Of a stretch of DNA of 64,000 nucleotides, positions 35,291 through 45,400 are shown piece after piece; the stretch's first letter is position 1, and every line of letters starts with the position of its first letter. Source of the DNA: Acidobacteriota bacterium (GTDB taxonomy: Bacteria > Acidobacteriota > Blastocatellia > Chloracidobacteriales > JADJPF01); assembly GCA_016213785.1 (NCBI GenBank), contig JACQZQ010000113.1:1-64000 (forward strand). Direction: 5' to 3'. A model generated the notes under the pieces. It did not search any database, was not told the origin of the DNA, and worked only from the letters and a program-made list of their open reading frames with translations. The translations under genes were made by a program, and so were the position numbers.

Positions 35291-36862
35291 CTAATCTAGG
35301 TTTTTTCCTTGAAGAGATTTTTGATTATTTTCTTGGCTATTTGACCTTGAGTTAAGAGGTGCAACACGAAATTCTAGTTGTTTAGTTCTAAAGTTAAGAT
35401 TTTTGCGTTTAGGAGAGACAGGAACCACTTGCCATTTATAAACTTCATTAGCCTGTAAACGTCCTGATTCTTCATAGGTCAATGTATAGACTAAATTACT
35501 GGTATAGCGTTCAATAATCTTTTTATTATCTTTTTCGATGATTAGTAAAAATCCTATATTTTCTGTAGTTGTATCCCATTGAAATTCTGCATTGTTTAAG
35601 TCTAAAGTGCTTTCATTAGAGGGTTCTAGAGGCTCAACTACTATAGCATTTTCTCTTCTAGCTAGGGGAAAAGATATAACTATAATGATTGCAATAGAGA
35701 TTAAAATAGCAATATCTCTAGCTTTAATTCGGTTTTGTAACTCCAGTATAGTTTCTTGGCTTTTTAGCCTAAGCTTATTAAAACGACTTAAAGGAGTATT
35801 ACAATTAGCACATTTAGCGCTGTTAATATCATTTATTGTATTGCACTTAGGGCATAATAATTTATTAACATTAAATTTTATAGTCGATTGTTTTTGATTA
35901 GTAATTTTTGAACGCTCAACATAAGCATCTATATCAGCTAAAACTTCAGCAGGAACTTCTTTAAGCTCTTGAGTGCTAGCAACTTGAGGAGGTGCAATAG
36001 TTTTAGGTTTAATCGATTCTTCTAGTTCATTTAGTTTGCTAATAAGTTCAGGGTGTTGAGGTGCATATTCTAAGGCTGTATTAAGTAATTTTATAGCTTC
36101 GGTTACTTTACTATCTTGAGCCTGTAATTCTGCTAATTTTAAGTAATAAGTTGGATTTTCAGGGTAATTCCTAATTGCATCTTGAAGAGAATTTATAGCT
36201 CCAAGGCGGTCGCCTCGCTCTAGGCATTCTTCTGATTCAATTAAACTCATTTCAGCAAGAGTTTCTTTTAATCTGCCTGTTTGGGATTTAAGCTCTTTTT
36301 TTCTTTCTCTGCGTTCAAGTTGTGTTTTAGTTAGTGTTTTTACAAGAGGAACGGTTTTGTCCTCTTTTGCAGAGCTTTCAGATGTTTGTGGGTTAGATAT
36401 ACTAGGTAGGCTTAATTTGGCATATTTGCTTTTTACATTAATAGTAGCTTGATCTGAGAGTATTTGAGTTGCTGTTTGAGTTGCTGAATTAGAAACACTA
36501 TTAGGTGTATTTGCTTGGGTTAGAGCATTATTTTTAGCATTTTTGTTGACTATTTCTAATTCAGCTATTTTAGCTTTAATTACGGGATTAGTTGGACAAT
36601 GTTTTAGCGCTGAAGTAAGTACTTTTATAGCATCATGTACTTTGTTTTCAGATTGAAAGACTTCAGAGAGTTTGATGTAATAAAAAGGGTTTTCAGGGAA
36701 ATTTTTTATTGCATCATAAAGTGCACTAATAGCAGTAGCTGTATCACCTTCTTCAAGTGCTTCTTCGGCTTCAATCAAGCTCATTTGTGCCAGGGTTTCT
36801 TTTAATTTCCCTGTTTGAGATTTTAATAATTCTCGTCTCTCAGCAGGAGAGATATCACGCAC
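35291..36862 (-). CDS. TPR and zinc-ribbon membrane protein with internal duplication
   Basis: A 523-residue protein. A module of ~95 residues occurs twice (~13-106 and ~190-285): LKSQTGxLKETLAxMSLIE, then two or three TPR helices (AIKNFPENPFYYIKL; AIRNYPENPTYYLKL). A zinc ribbon follows (LLCPKCNTIND with CANCNTPL), then a transmembrane helix (DIAILISIAIIIVISFPLA). The last ~120 residues form an extracytoplasmic Ig-like domain (PSNESTLDLNNAEFQW). The start is GTG behind AGGTAGGTG. It lies directly downstream of the minor pilin genes on the same strand, so it could be part of that operon. Function unknown. Confidence 0.72.
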   Translation of the reverse strand: MRDISPAERRELLKSQTGKLKETLAQMSLIEAEEALEEGDTATAISALYDAIKNFPENPFYYIKLSEVFQSENKVHDAIKVLTSALKHCPTNPVIKAKIAELEIVNKNAKNNALTQANTPNSVSNSATQTATQILSDQATINVKSKYAKLSLPSISNPQTSESSAKEDKTVPLVKTLTKTQLERRERKKELKSQTGRLKETLAEMSLIESEECLERGDRLGAINSLQDAIRNYPENPTYYLKLAELQAQDSKVTEAIKLLNTALEYAPQHPELISKLNELEESIKPKTIAPPQVASTQELKEVPAEVLADIDAYVERSKITNQKQSTIKFNVNKLLCPKCNTINDINSAKCANCNTPLSRFNKLRLKSQETILELQNRIKARDIAILISIAIIIVISFPLARRENAIVVEPLEPSNESTLDLNNAEFQWDTTTENIGFLLIIEKDNKKIIERYTSNLVYTLTYEESGRLQANEVYKWQVVPVSPKRKNLNFRTKQLEFRVAPLNSRSNSQENNQKSLQGKNLD

Positions 36863-36893
36863 AAATCACCTACCTAAATCAAAAGCTAAATTC

Positions 36894-38687
36894 TTAAAAA
36901 ACTCTTCTTACTTGAGTTTGTGGAACAAAGCTAAATATTGTAGAAAACTCATTTGCTAATTGGCGGTCAAAATGCACTCCTGCTTGTTGGGTAGCACTAC
37001 CCCCGCCATTTCTACGAAAATTATTAGCGACTATCGCTCCATAAAATGCAGAAGAGCCGCTATTAGTAACTTGGGCATTAGGGGCAACCAATATACAGCT
37101 TATGGCAGGATTTCCACTAGCGCTAATATCTAGGCTAGTGCTACCTGTATAGAAAACTTTTACACCACCAGGATTTGTTGAGCTATTAAAATTAGCATTG
37201 CCACCAAAATCAAAAGCTGTTTTAACATATATATTTACAGGGTTATTGATGTCTGACATAACAATAATATTTCTATTATTTGTAGAAATACTATCAACAT
37301 ATATATTAAGCGTACCTTGATTAGCTATAGGGATAATACTTCCTACTATACGAGGAGTTAAATTATCAATAATTAAATCTCCGCTCCCGCCAGAACCGTT
37401 TTGAATGTTTTTTACCCAAAAAGAAAAGTCTCCACTTATTCCAGCAATAGTTATGGTCTTATTAATGCCTCCGCCTAGGTTTATATCACGGGCACAAGCT
37501 GTACAGGTTGCTAAAGTAGGTGCTGTTGGACAAGTTGGGTTGCAAGCACTTGGTGTTGGTATTGCAAGATAAATAGGGGGAAGTCCTAGACCAGTATCAG
37601 TAGGAAGCGTACCAGTACCAAAGTTAACAAAATTGGCTGTTGGAATAGGTGGAACTGCTGGACAAAAGTTAGTCCCGCAATTTACACCTGGCATACCACA
37701 ACCATTAAACCCAAAAGTAGTTGGTGGTGTAGGTACATCAAATTGACCACCTGGAAGAGTTTGATTACCTCGGTCAAATGTTCCTGAAGTCGTAGTTTCA
37801 AAAGCTCCAATAGCTGTAGCACCTCCACTATTTGTAGTGCTATATGGCCCTAAAGAAGAATCATAGCTATCTACCGTAGTACTACCATTAAAATTAAAAC
37901 CATTGGCACAAATAGCATGGCTTAAATTTGATTTGGTTAAAGTTTCAATTATTGCAATATTTTCTGCACGCGCTAGCTCAACTCCAGGATTAGTAGCAGT
38001 ATTAGCAAAGTTAGCCCAGGTTCCTATAGAGGAAATTCTCCATCTTTCAACTCTTTGAGATTGTCCTGTAAGGCTAGAAATTAACTTAGTTGAAAGAAGA
38101 GTGGCAGTTACTATATAGCGCCCTTTTAGCTTTCCAGAGACGGAATTTGTTGCTGTACTCTCAAAATCATTTGTTGCATTAAGGTAGTTTTGAAAATCGG
38201 CTGCAACATTTACAGAAGTTCCATTAAGTGTTCCACCAGTTTTTGTAACCGTCGGAAATGTTGCTACTGTAGCTCCTGAAGAATCATTAGTTAAAATAAC
38301 CAGACTATTATTAGTCATTTTATTAGGATAAATCCTATCTCCCTGACCATTTATTCCAGTAGGAATATTATTTGTACCAGCAATATTAGGCCAATCTGGA
38401 GGACTACTTGGGCTAGGCTGTAAATTATCTTGGGAATAACGGTGGGTAAACCAATCTATCGAACGCTGAACCCCTGCTTCAGCTACATAAAAAGCTTGGC
38501 TTGTGTCGCGATAATTTGCACTAGATGTAGTCTGAACGATTGTTGTGTAATGAGCAGAAATAATTAAGATAGTTAACACAAGCAAAATTAGAGAAACTAT
38601 TGCAAGTGCAGCACCAACTTGTTTTTTAGTTTTCCTAAAAAATTTTCTTAAAGTTTTAGCTAGGGCTTTAATGTTTCTCCTACTCAT
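36894..38687 (-). CDS. PilX-type minor pilin, enlarged
   Basis: A 597-residue protein, far longer than classic PilX (~200 residues). The N-terminus QVGAALAIVSLILLVLTILI is the PilX_N prepilin-like region, with cleavage expected after Gly25 in a longer basic leader. FYVAEAGVQRSI follows the helix, as in PilX proteins. The remaining ~500 residues are Gly/Asn/Thr/Ser-rich with a Cys-rich patch (CNPTCP, CTACARD) and beta-strand-like repeats, probably an exposed adhesive or cargo domain. It is the last gene of the four-gene minor pilin set 40552-36894. Confidence 0.85.
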   Translation of the reverse strand: MSRRNIKALAKTLRKFFRKTKKQVGAALAIVSLILLVLTILIISAHYTTIVQTTSSANYRDTSQAFYVAEAGVQRSIDWFTHRYSQDNLQPSPSSPPDWPNIAGTNNIPTGINGQGDRIYPNKMTNNSLVILTNDSSGATVATFPTVTKTGGTLNGTSVNVAADFQNYLNATNDFESTATNSVSGKLKGRYIVTATLLSTKLISSLTGQSQRVERWRISSIGTWANFANTATNPGVELARAENIAIIETLTKSNLSHAICANGFNFNGSTTVDSYDSSLGPYSTTNSGGATAIGAFETTTSGTFDRGNQTLPGGQFDVPTPPTTFGFNGCGMPGVNCGTNFCPAVPPIPTANFVNFGTGTLPTDTGLGLPPIYLAIPTPSACNPTCPTAPTLATCTACARDINLGGGINKTITIAGISGDFSFWVKNIQNGSGGSGDLIIDNLTPRIVGSIIPIANQGTLNIYVDSISTNNRNIIVMSDINNPVNIYVKTAFDFGGNANFNSSTNPGGVKVFYTGSTSLDISASGNPAISCILVAPNAQVTNSGSSAFYGAIVANNFRRNGGGSATQQAGVHFDRQLANEFSTIFSFVPQTQVRRVF

Positions 38688-38735
38688 CTTTTTCTTCTCC
38701 TTAAAAAATTACTATTTACTCTCTATATTTTTTAG

Positions 38736-39914
38736 TTAAGGTAAAAGTTCGTCTGATGTGTCATTATAATTTCTTGCTGTAAAATTACTTACAACCTTAT
38801 TCCACCAAGGCCAAGGATTAGCCATTGTATTCCAGCCTGCACAAGGTGGATAGCCTGTCCCAGGAAATGAACCATTACAAGGTGGAGTCATTGCTCTTAA
38901 TCCTGATTCAGCCCCATTGGCAAGAAGAAATGCTGCTGCTGCTGTTCCACGTGAAACTATTTCTGTACGGGAATTTACTATATTAAAAGTTGCTGCGCCT
39001 CTGCGATTTTCAGCTACAGCATTTCGTGCTTGTATGTTAAGGGTTATAGACACTGGGATTGGTACACTTGTACTATAGTAATTTATAGTAAAATTTGTTC
39101 CTGGTAAAACATCATCAAGTAATACTGTGGCAGGTGCCTTGTTAGGTGCATTAGGGTTAAGTGCTATATTATCAGGGTCATTAGGATCAAGCGGGGTTAG
39201 CGAGCGATAAATTCGCCTAGTAGCCATATCATAAGTATATTCAATATATTGAAGCCTTCCATTACTTAGAATATCTCCAATAAATCCAATACGATTAACA
39301 GTTTTTACAGGAGGATCTACTAAAGGTAAAGAGGTTCCAGAGGCAAAAGGCGGGGGATTAAGTACCCCAAACATTAATGGTAAGGCTGGGGATGTAATAG
39401 TTGTCCCTGAAGGATGATTTATACTTTTACCTGAGTTTGTAACAGAAATAGCACAAGGATTTGTACAAGTTGTAGGAAGTGTTACAACTTGTAGAGCTTG
39501 GGAATTAGAAGTTCCTTCTGGCAGCCCAAAAATAATTTGTCTTCCAGGATAAAGCCCTCTAACCGATAAACCTGAAGATCCTATTGTACTATTTGTTAAG
39601 GAAATATTATTAATAGTAGCAGGGTAGTTTGCAGTAGTTGTATTGGTTGCATTTTGCAGTGTAGTGACACCAGGATTAGCTATAAGAGGATTAAGAATAT
39701 CTGGTGAAGCCCCAGCTTGTCCTATTTCTAGAGTCATTAACTCTAAAGCACGTTTAATATCCAAATCCCGTCTAGATAAACTGGTTTCACGGCGAAGAGA
39801 CCGAAGGCTACTAGTAAAAGCGCTAATTATTACCGCAGAGACTATTAATAAAATTCCAAGGGTTATTAATAACTCTATTAATGAAAACCCTTTATGTTTT
39901 TTAGCATTCAACAT
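38736..39914 (-). CDS. PilW-type minor pilin
   Basis: A 392-residue prepilin-like protein. The prepilin peptidase site is KHKGFSLIELLITLGILLI, with Gly at -1 and Glu at +5, followed by an N-terminal hydrophobic helix and the SLRSLRRETSLSRRDLDIK coiled region common to PilW. A C-terminal tail rich in Pro/Gly/Cys/Trp (NGSFPGTGYPPCAG, NPWPWW) is exported. PilW with PilV and PilX primes type IV pilus assembly. It starts 21 bases after the end of pilV. Confidence 0.88.
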   Translation of the reverse strand: MLNAKKHKGFSLIELLITLGILLIVSAVIISAFTSSLRSLRRETSLSRRDLDIKRALELMTLEIGQAGASPDILNPLIANPGVTTLQNATNTTTANYPATINNISLTNSTIGSSGLSVRGLYPGRQIIFGLPEGTSNSQALQVVTLPTTCTNPCAISVTNSGKSINHPSGTTITSPALPLMFGVLNPPPFASGTSLPLVDPPVKTVNRIGFIGDILSNGRLQYIEYTYDMATRRIYRSLTPLDPNDPDNIALNPNAPNKAPATVLLDDVLPGTNFTINYYSTSVPIPVSITLNIQARNAVAENRRGAATFNIVNSRTEIVSRGTAAAAFLLANGAESGLRAMTPPCNGSFPGTGYPPCAGWNTMANPWPWWNKVVSNFTARNYNDTSDELLP

Positions 39915-39935
39915 ATTTATTCCTAAGCTAGTAAA

Positions 39936-40520
39936 CTATCCTAATCTAGAGCGATAGACTGATAAAGTAACAGAAGGTAAACTATTACGTAAAGTAGGGT
40001 TAAGTGCTGTAACTGTTACCATTATTTTTTTTAGTACAGGAGAGGGAGTGCAATTTGGAGCACTAGCATTACAATCAGGAGCGCCGCTAGTTGTACCGCT
40101 ACAACCATCGCAGATTTGCCATTGGCGTATAAAATAAGCACCCGCAGGGGTTGTAGTTATTGCTGTTCCTGGCATTGGTAGAGTAGCAAAATTAACAGGG
40201 GTTCCATCATAAGAAAAGAAATCTACAAAACCAGCTATAGGCTGAGGGGTTGTAATTATAGGGTTAAGATTAGGCCCTCCAGGTACTTTACCCCCTTTAG
40301 CAAGTTGAGCGCCTGTCCAAATAAGTTCAGGTCTAAGAAGTTCATCAACCTTTTGTTGGGCAAAAGATGTTGCTAAAGTAATGTCGCGGTTTCTTTGATT
40401 AGAGTTAATTGTAATAGCTATTAATTGAAGTAATCCAAGAATACCTATAAAAAATACTAATAAAGCTACCGCTAATTCTAATAAAGTAAATGCTTTAGAG
40501 TTTTTTAGTTTTAAGCACAT
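39936..40520 (-). CDS. PilV-type minor pilin
   Basis: A 194-residue prepilin-like protein. The cleavage region is NSKAFTLLELAVALLVFFIG, so the residue before Phe is Ala rather than the usual Gly, while Glu+5 is kept; Ala is accepted by some prepilin peptidases. The PilV-typical TLATSFAQQKVDELL segment follows. Four Cys residues cluster near the middle (CDGCSG, DCNASAPNC). It lies between the FimT-like and PilW-like genes, in operon order. Confidence 0.86.
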   Translation of the reverse strand: MCLKLKNSKAFTLLELAVALLVFFIGILGLLQLIAITINSNQRNRDITLATSFAQQKVDELLRPELIWTGAQLAKGGKVPGGPNLNPIITTPQPIAGFVDFFSYDGTPVNFATLPMPGTAITTTPAGAYFIRQWQICDGCSGTTSGAPDCNASAPNCTPSPVLKKIMVTVTALNPTLRNSLPSVTLSVYRSRLG

Positions 40521-40551
40521 AACATTTCCTTAAACTAAGATACTATTTTTA

Positions 40552-41298
40552 TTATTTACCTGTACCGGAAATGGGTATCCACTGATTTGAGCCACCACGA
40601 TCATTAGCCCAAACTTGTATTCTGCCTAATAAATTAACTGTTATTGAATAACTAGTATTATTATCAGTTATATAGATTGCATTTGCTGCTCTAGGAGCAG
40701 TTGGGGGATTAGTATTAGTTGCAACAGGAAATCCACGACTATTAAAGCGGATTTCTCCTTCCTGGGTTGTTGAGCCACAAAGTTGTCCTGCTTGGACTAA
40801 GCCAGAGGCACAATTAGGTTGATCTGTTGGAGGGGTTATAATAGCTGGACTTCGGGTGTCTAAACCAAAACGAATTTTACTATTTAATGTAATAGGAACA
40901 GAACTTACTGCTGGTTCTGCTACCCATTCTAGAGTATCTGGCTTGTAATATTCAGCAATCATACAATTGCAAGGAGCACCAGAAATTTGATAATTAAAAC
41001 GAATACGATATTGTGTTCCTGTTCTTTGGCCCCCAGATGTGATTTCTACTTGTCTACGTTGCGCTTCAGCAATACTACGAACCTGTTCTATTCTTGTAGC
41101 AATATTTATAGCTTCACTTTGTACTAAATTACGTCTTATAACACTACGATACCCATTAGCCACTATTAAAGTTAAAGCTAAAACCAGTAAAACTATAATA
41201 AGTATTTCTACTAAACTAAAGCCTTTAGAGTTATCTTTAGAGTTGTGATTTTTTAGAAAATTATTTTGTTTTAATAATAAAAAATTTAACCTGTTCAT
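40552..41298 (-). CDS. FimT/GspH-type minor pseudopilin
   Basis: A 248-residue prepilin-like protein. A 26-residue basic leader precedes KGFSLVEILIIVLLVLALT (Gly-1, Glu+5). The segment IATRIEQVRSIAEAQRRQVEI matches the FimT/GspH helix that follows the hydrophobic part. The C-terminal domain ends with INLLGRIQVWANDRG-like beta strands (sequence reads VNLLGRIQVWANDRG), as in GspH. It is the first gene of the minor pilin operon. Main pilin and motor genes are not in this window. Confidence 0.86.
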   Translation of the reverse strand: MNRLNFLLLKQNNFLKNHNSKDNSKGFSLVEILIIVLLVLALTLIVANGYRSVIRRNLVQSEAINIATRIEQVRSIAEAQRRQVEITSGGQRTGTQYRIRFNYQISGAPCNCMIAEYYKPDTLEWVAEPAVSSVPITLNSKIRFGLDTRSPAIITPPTDQPNCASGLVQAGQLCGSTTQEGEIRFNSRGFPVATNTNPPTAPRAANAIYITDNNTSYSITVNLLGRIQVWANDRGGSNQWIPISGTGK

Positions 41299-41619
41299 AT
41301 AGAAAAATTTTTAGATATTTAGTTAAAAATTGTTTTTATAACGAAATTGAGGTTTTATTAAGATTTATTTGTAAAAAAGTATAGTGTTAATATCTAACAA
41401 TGGGCTTCGGAAAAGAATAACAAATTATTTTAGAATCTACTAATTAAGAAATAGTTAAGAGCGGAAACAAATTATTTTATTTTAATAAAAAATTAATAGT
41501 TTTATTTTTCTTATAAAAGTTTTAATAAAATTTTTATTCTTTTTGCTAAAAAATTAATAACATTTTTGTAGTTTTCTTGTACAAAAATGTTATTAAATAA
41601 GGTTTTAATTTATTTTAAT
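41299..41619. other. AT-rich intergenic region
   Basis: About 320 bases, strongly AT-rich, with no open reading frame worth calling. It should contain the promoter of the pilin operon on the minus strand, but no clear -35/-10 pair stands out. The only strong structure is the terminator at 41554-41596. Confidence 0.45.
41554..41596 (-). terminator. Intrinsic terminator of exbD
   Basis: A perfect 17-pair inverted repeat, 41554-41570 against 41580-41596, with a nine-base loop. On the minus strand it starts 24 bases after the exbD stop and is followed by ATTTTTTAGC, a U-tract. It therefore separates exbD from the pilin operon. Confidence 0.82.
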
Positions 41620-42036
41620 TTATTCTAAATAATCCACTTGAAGGCCGATAGGAGACGCTCCTGCACCTTTAATACCATCTATAACATTAGCAACAAATTC
41701 ATAGCGAACATTCTTAGGTGCTTTGATGAAAAGTGTTTTTTGATCAGGTGTTCGTTCGGAAAGAATTTGTTTTAAGCTACTAGTTAAATCCATTAGATTC
41801 ATAGTTTGAGAATTTAGGCTTAGTTGAAGATCTTTATCAATACTTACTACTAATAAAGTTGGTGGCGCAGCTAGTTCTTCTTGGGTAGAGTCTGGTTTTT
41901 CTGGAATTTTAGTATCAAATTTTCGAGAGTCAATAGGTGTAATCACCATAAAAATAATTAACAATACTAATAACACATCTATTAATGGAGTAACATTAAT
42001 ATTAGGCGAAGTTTGTTTATTTGACTGTATAGACAT
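41620..42036 (-). CDS. ExbD/TolR-family biopolymer transport protein
   Basis: A 138-residue ExbD/TolR protein: INVTPLIDVLLVLLIIFMV is the family's single transmembrane helix with its proton-carrying Asp, and a periplasmic domain follows (FIKAPKNVRYEFVANVIDG). It normally works with ExbB/TolQ to harness proton-motive force for TonB or Tol. The start is ATG 42036, with GGAGG five bases upstream; a TTG four codons earlier is unlikely. No ExbB/TolQ or TonB gene lies beside it, so it is an orphan here with its own terminator. Confidence 0.88.
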   Translation of the reverse strand: MSIQSNKQTSPNINVTPLIDVLLVLLIIFMVITPIDSRKFDTKIPEKPDSTQEELAAPPTLLVVSIDKDLQLSLNSQTMNLMDLTSSLKQILSERTPDQKTLFIKAPKNVRYEFVANVIDGIKGAGASPIGLQVDYLE

Positions 42037-42048
42037 AATTTCCTCCAA

Positions 42049-42421
42049 TAGTCAAAAGGATCAAGATAGTTAATTTTTTGACTCCAAGAGGAAATATTTT
42101 GTTCCCATATAAAAAATGTTTTAGCTATTTCAACACTTTAGACGGCGGTGTTTTTCCTTCTGCTCTTTAGTAATGTTGTTAATAACTAGCTTGCCGTTTC
42201 ATTGCAAGTGACTCACTTAATGTGAGTTATTTAGTATTGACTTACTTAGAATAGAGGAATAAGGAAAAAAAGTATCCAAAACCCCGAAAAAGGCTTATTA
42301 ACGATATTAATAATGTGTATATTATTAGTATTGTTTTGGATTGGAATAGGTGATTACTTTCTTGTGGAATAGAATGGTTCATCTATATTTTGCTTATAGA
42401 GAAGTTCACTAGGTAAAAAAT
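42049..42421. other. Divergent intergenic region with palindromes
   Basis: About 370 bases between exbD (minus) and the giant kinase gene (plus). AAGTGA-C-TCACTT (42206-42218) is a near-perfect palindrome, and its right half also pairs as ACTCAC (42211-42216) with GTGAGT (42222-42227). This could be a regulator site or small hairpin. No convincing promoter pair was identified. Confidence 0.4.
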
Positions 42422-45400
42422 ATGCATATAGATAAATCAGACCCAATTATTGGAAGAACGTTAGGAGATTTTTCGGTAAAAAAAAAGTTAGGAGAAGGAG
42501 GGTTTGGAGCAGTTTATAAAGCAACTCAAATAACCTTAGAACGAGAGGCCGTAATAAAAGTACTACATATTAAACATAGAACTAATAAAGACGTGATAGC
42601 ACGTTTTAAGAGAGAAGCCTATTTAGCTTCAAGATTAGAACATCCATATTGTGCACATATTTACTCGTTTGGAGCAGAAAGTGATGGATTACTGTGGATT
42701 GCAATGGAATATGTTGCTGGCACACCTCTAAATGAAATACTTAAGGCTCAGAAAAAATTACCTTTAGAAAAGTTTGTTCCATTATTGGATAAAATCTGTG
42801 AAGTCGTTCATACCGCACATGAAGCAAACATTATTCATCGTGATATTAAACCTGCCAATGTTATGATTATTTCCCGCGCTGGGCGGCTCCTTCCTAAACT
42901 TCTAGATTTTGGAATTGCCAAAGGCTTAAATCAAAACCCTATTAAAGAAAAGACTATTATTGCTAATAAAGTTCCTAAAGAAAGCAACACAATTAATGAC
43001 CAGGAAACTATTAAAGATAATGTTTTAATACCTCAAGAAACTCTTATAGAGAATAATTTTGTTATTAACAACGCTAGCCCAAAGAGTCAAAATATAGTTG
43101 ATAATAATTCTAAAAGTCAGAAAACTATTATTGGAAGTGATGTAAACCAAAAAGTTGTTATTGACAAAAATATTTTTCTTAAAAGCCAGAAAACTATTAT
43201 TGGAAGCGATATAAGCCAAAATACTGTCATTACTAATGATAATTTAAAGAATCAAGAAACTATTATTGGCAATGATAAATCTACTAGCCAAGAAACCATA
43301 GTTAGTAATCAAAATAAATATATACAAGATTTTACAAAGTTAGAGGAAGAAATCCCCAATAATAGAGAGCTAATAACATATATTGAAAATGCAGAAAGCA
43401 ATATAAGTACAGAAACCTTCAAGACACAAGGATTTATAGGCTCCCCACCTTATATGTCGCCTGAACAATGGCAAAATGGAAAAGTTGATGCTAGAAGTGA
43501 TATTTATTCCTTAGGCATTTTGACTTATAAAGTAATTACAGGAGCGCTTCCATTTAAGGAAAAAGGCTTTGAGCTTTATGGGGCACACGTTTGTAAAGAA
43601 GTTCCTCCTCTTAGAGAAGGGTTTCCTGTGAAAGTTAATGAAGTCTTACAAAAAGCCTTAGCTAAAAAGCCAGAAAATCGTTATCAAACAGCTTTAGAAT
43701 TTGCAAAAGAATTTCGACAAGCAGCAAACTTTGATGAAGAAAAAGCTCTCTTGCCTGAGTTTGATGAGATTATAAAAGAAAATTTATTAGCTAATGCCCC
43801 AAAGCCAATAGCTGAAAGCCTTGCAAGTTTACTCGCTTCTCATAATGCCTATCAATTCAAAGATAGAGTTTTATTAGTTTTTCGGGTTTTAATACGTTAT
43901 ATAGGTATATTAGCTTTAGCTAGTTATACTAGTACTGCCAATAAGCAACAAAATAATGAGTTAATAAATAAATCTGTAAGTACTTTATACAAAGAATCAT
44001 TAAGTGAAGCCCAATGGATAGAGCTTTCTAGGGAGTTATGCCGTAGTTTTGCTAAAAAAAGAGACGTATTTCCAATTCCAGAACTTGTAACACTCTTTTT
44101 TGCTGATAATGATGACTCTCCTAGTCCTGTAAGTGATCTAGCTGCCAACCTTTTGCAGCTACAAGAAAAAATAATAATGGCGGTGTCATTAAAAGAAGAA
44201 AGCTTAATTGAGTTACTTGAAGAATTTCTATCTAAACTTACTATGTTGCTAAGAAAAGTAAGCTGGATATGTGATTACTACTTAGTAGAACCTAAAGCAA
44301 ATCAAGCAACTAAATGGATGGGTACATCAAAAAGTTTTGGTCTAATGTCTGTAAAGAGTAGTAACTTAGCTAATGAAAAAGCAATGTTATTAGATTCAAA
44401 TGGACATTTTGTTCTTTTACTATGGCCGCTAGTAGAAATAGTAGAACCAAGTTTAGGAACAGCAAAAGAGATCTTTTTTCTTGATGGAAAAGCCCGAAGT
44501 GGAACAAAACTAGTTAGCTTTCCTCAAGCTTTTGAAATAGAAACACAATCAGCTTTTGATTGGGCAAAAGAACATTTTTTTGGAGGAGAGGAAAAAGCTA
44601 AAACAGACTCACTTCTTGAAAAATCTCCTTATTTAGGGTTAGCTAGTTTTTCTCCAAAAGATTCAACTCTATTTTTTGGAAGAGAGAAAGAAACAGAAAG
44701 CTTTCTTAATCGCCTCAGAGTACAACCACTACTAGCCGTAGTAGGTGCATCAGGAGCAGGCAAAAGCTCTTTTGTCCAAGCAGGTGTTGTAGCTTGTTTG
44801 GATAAAAGCTGGAGTGTTCTAACAATTCGGCCTGGCATTTCTCCTATCTCTACTTTATCTGCAAAGCTTTCTAAACTGGGGCTTGAGCTAATCAACTTAA
44901 AATCCGATTTAGAAAAAGATATAGAATGCTTAGCTAAAATCTTAAGAATGTTTGCTATAGCTAATAGAGGTAGGATTTTAATAGTAGTAGATCAATTTGA
45001 AGAGATATTTACTCTTTGTTTAGATAAACAAGAGCAAAAGCTTTATGTAGAAGCACTAGTTTCGCTTGCACGCTCAGAAGAAGACCCCATTAGAGTAATA
45101 CTAACAATGCGTGATGATTTTTTAGTTAGAGCTAAAGAATTAAACGCTCTAAAAGATCGTCTTAATCAATCCATAGAAATCTTAACAATACCTGATTCTT
45201 CTCAACTTCTTAAAATATTAGTACTTCCAGCTAGGCGAGTAGGATATGAATTTGAAGATAGTAATTTACCTATAGAGATAGTAAATGAACTAACAGGACA
45301 AACTAGTGCATTGCCTTTACTAGCCTTTACAGCAGCAAAACTTTGGGAACAACGAGACAATCAATTTAAACAACTTCGTCGCAGAAATTATAAGTCAATG

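Noticed and set aside
42206-42227. Strong regulator operator upstream of the giant kinase
   Set aside because: The palindrome is short, single and not placed against a recognisable promoter, so it is kept only as a note in the region entry.
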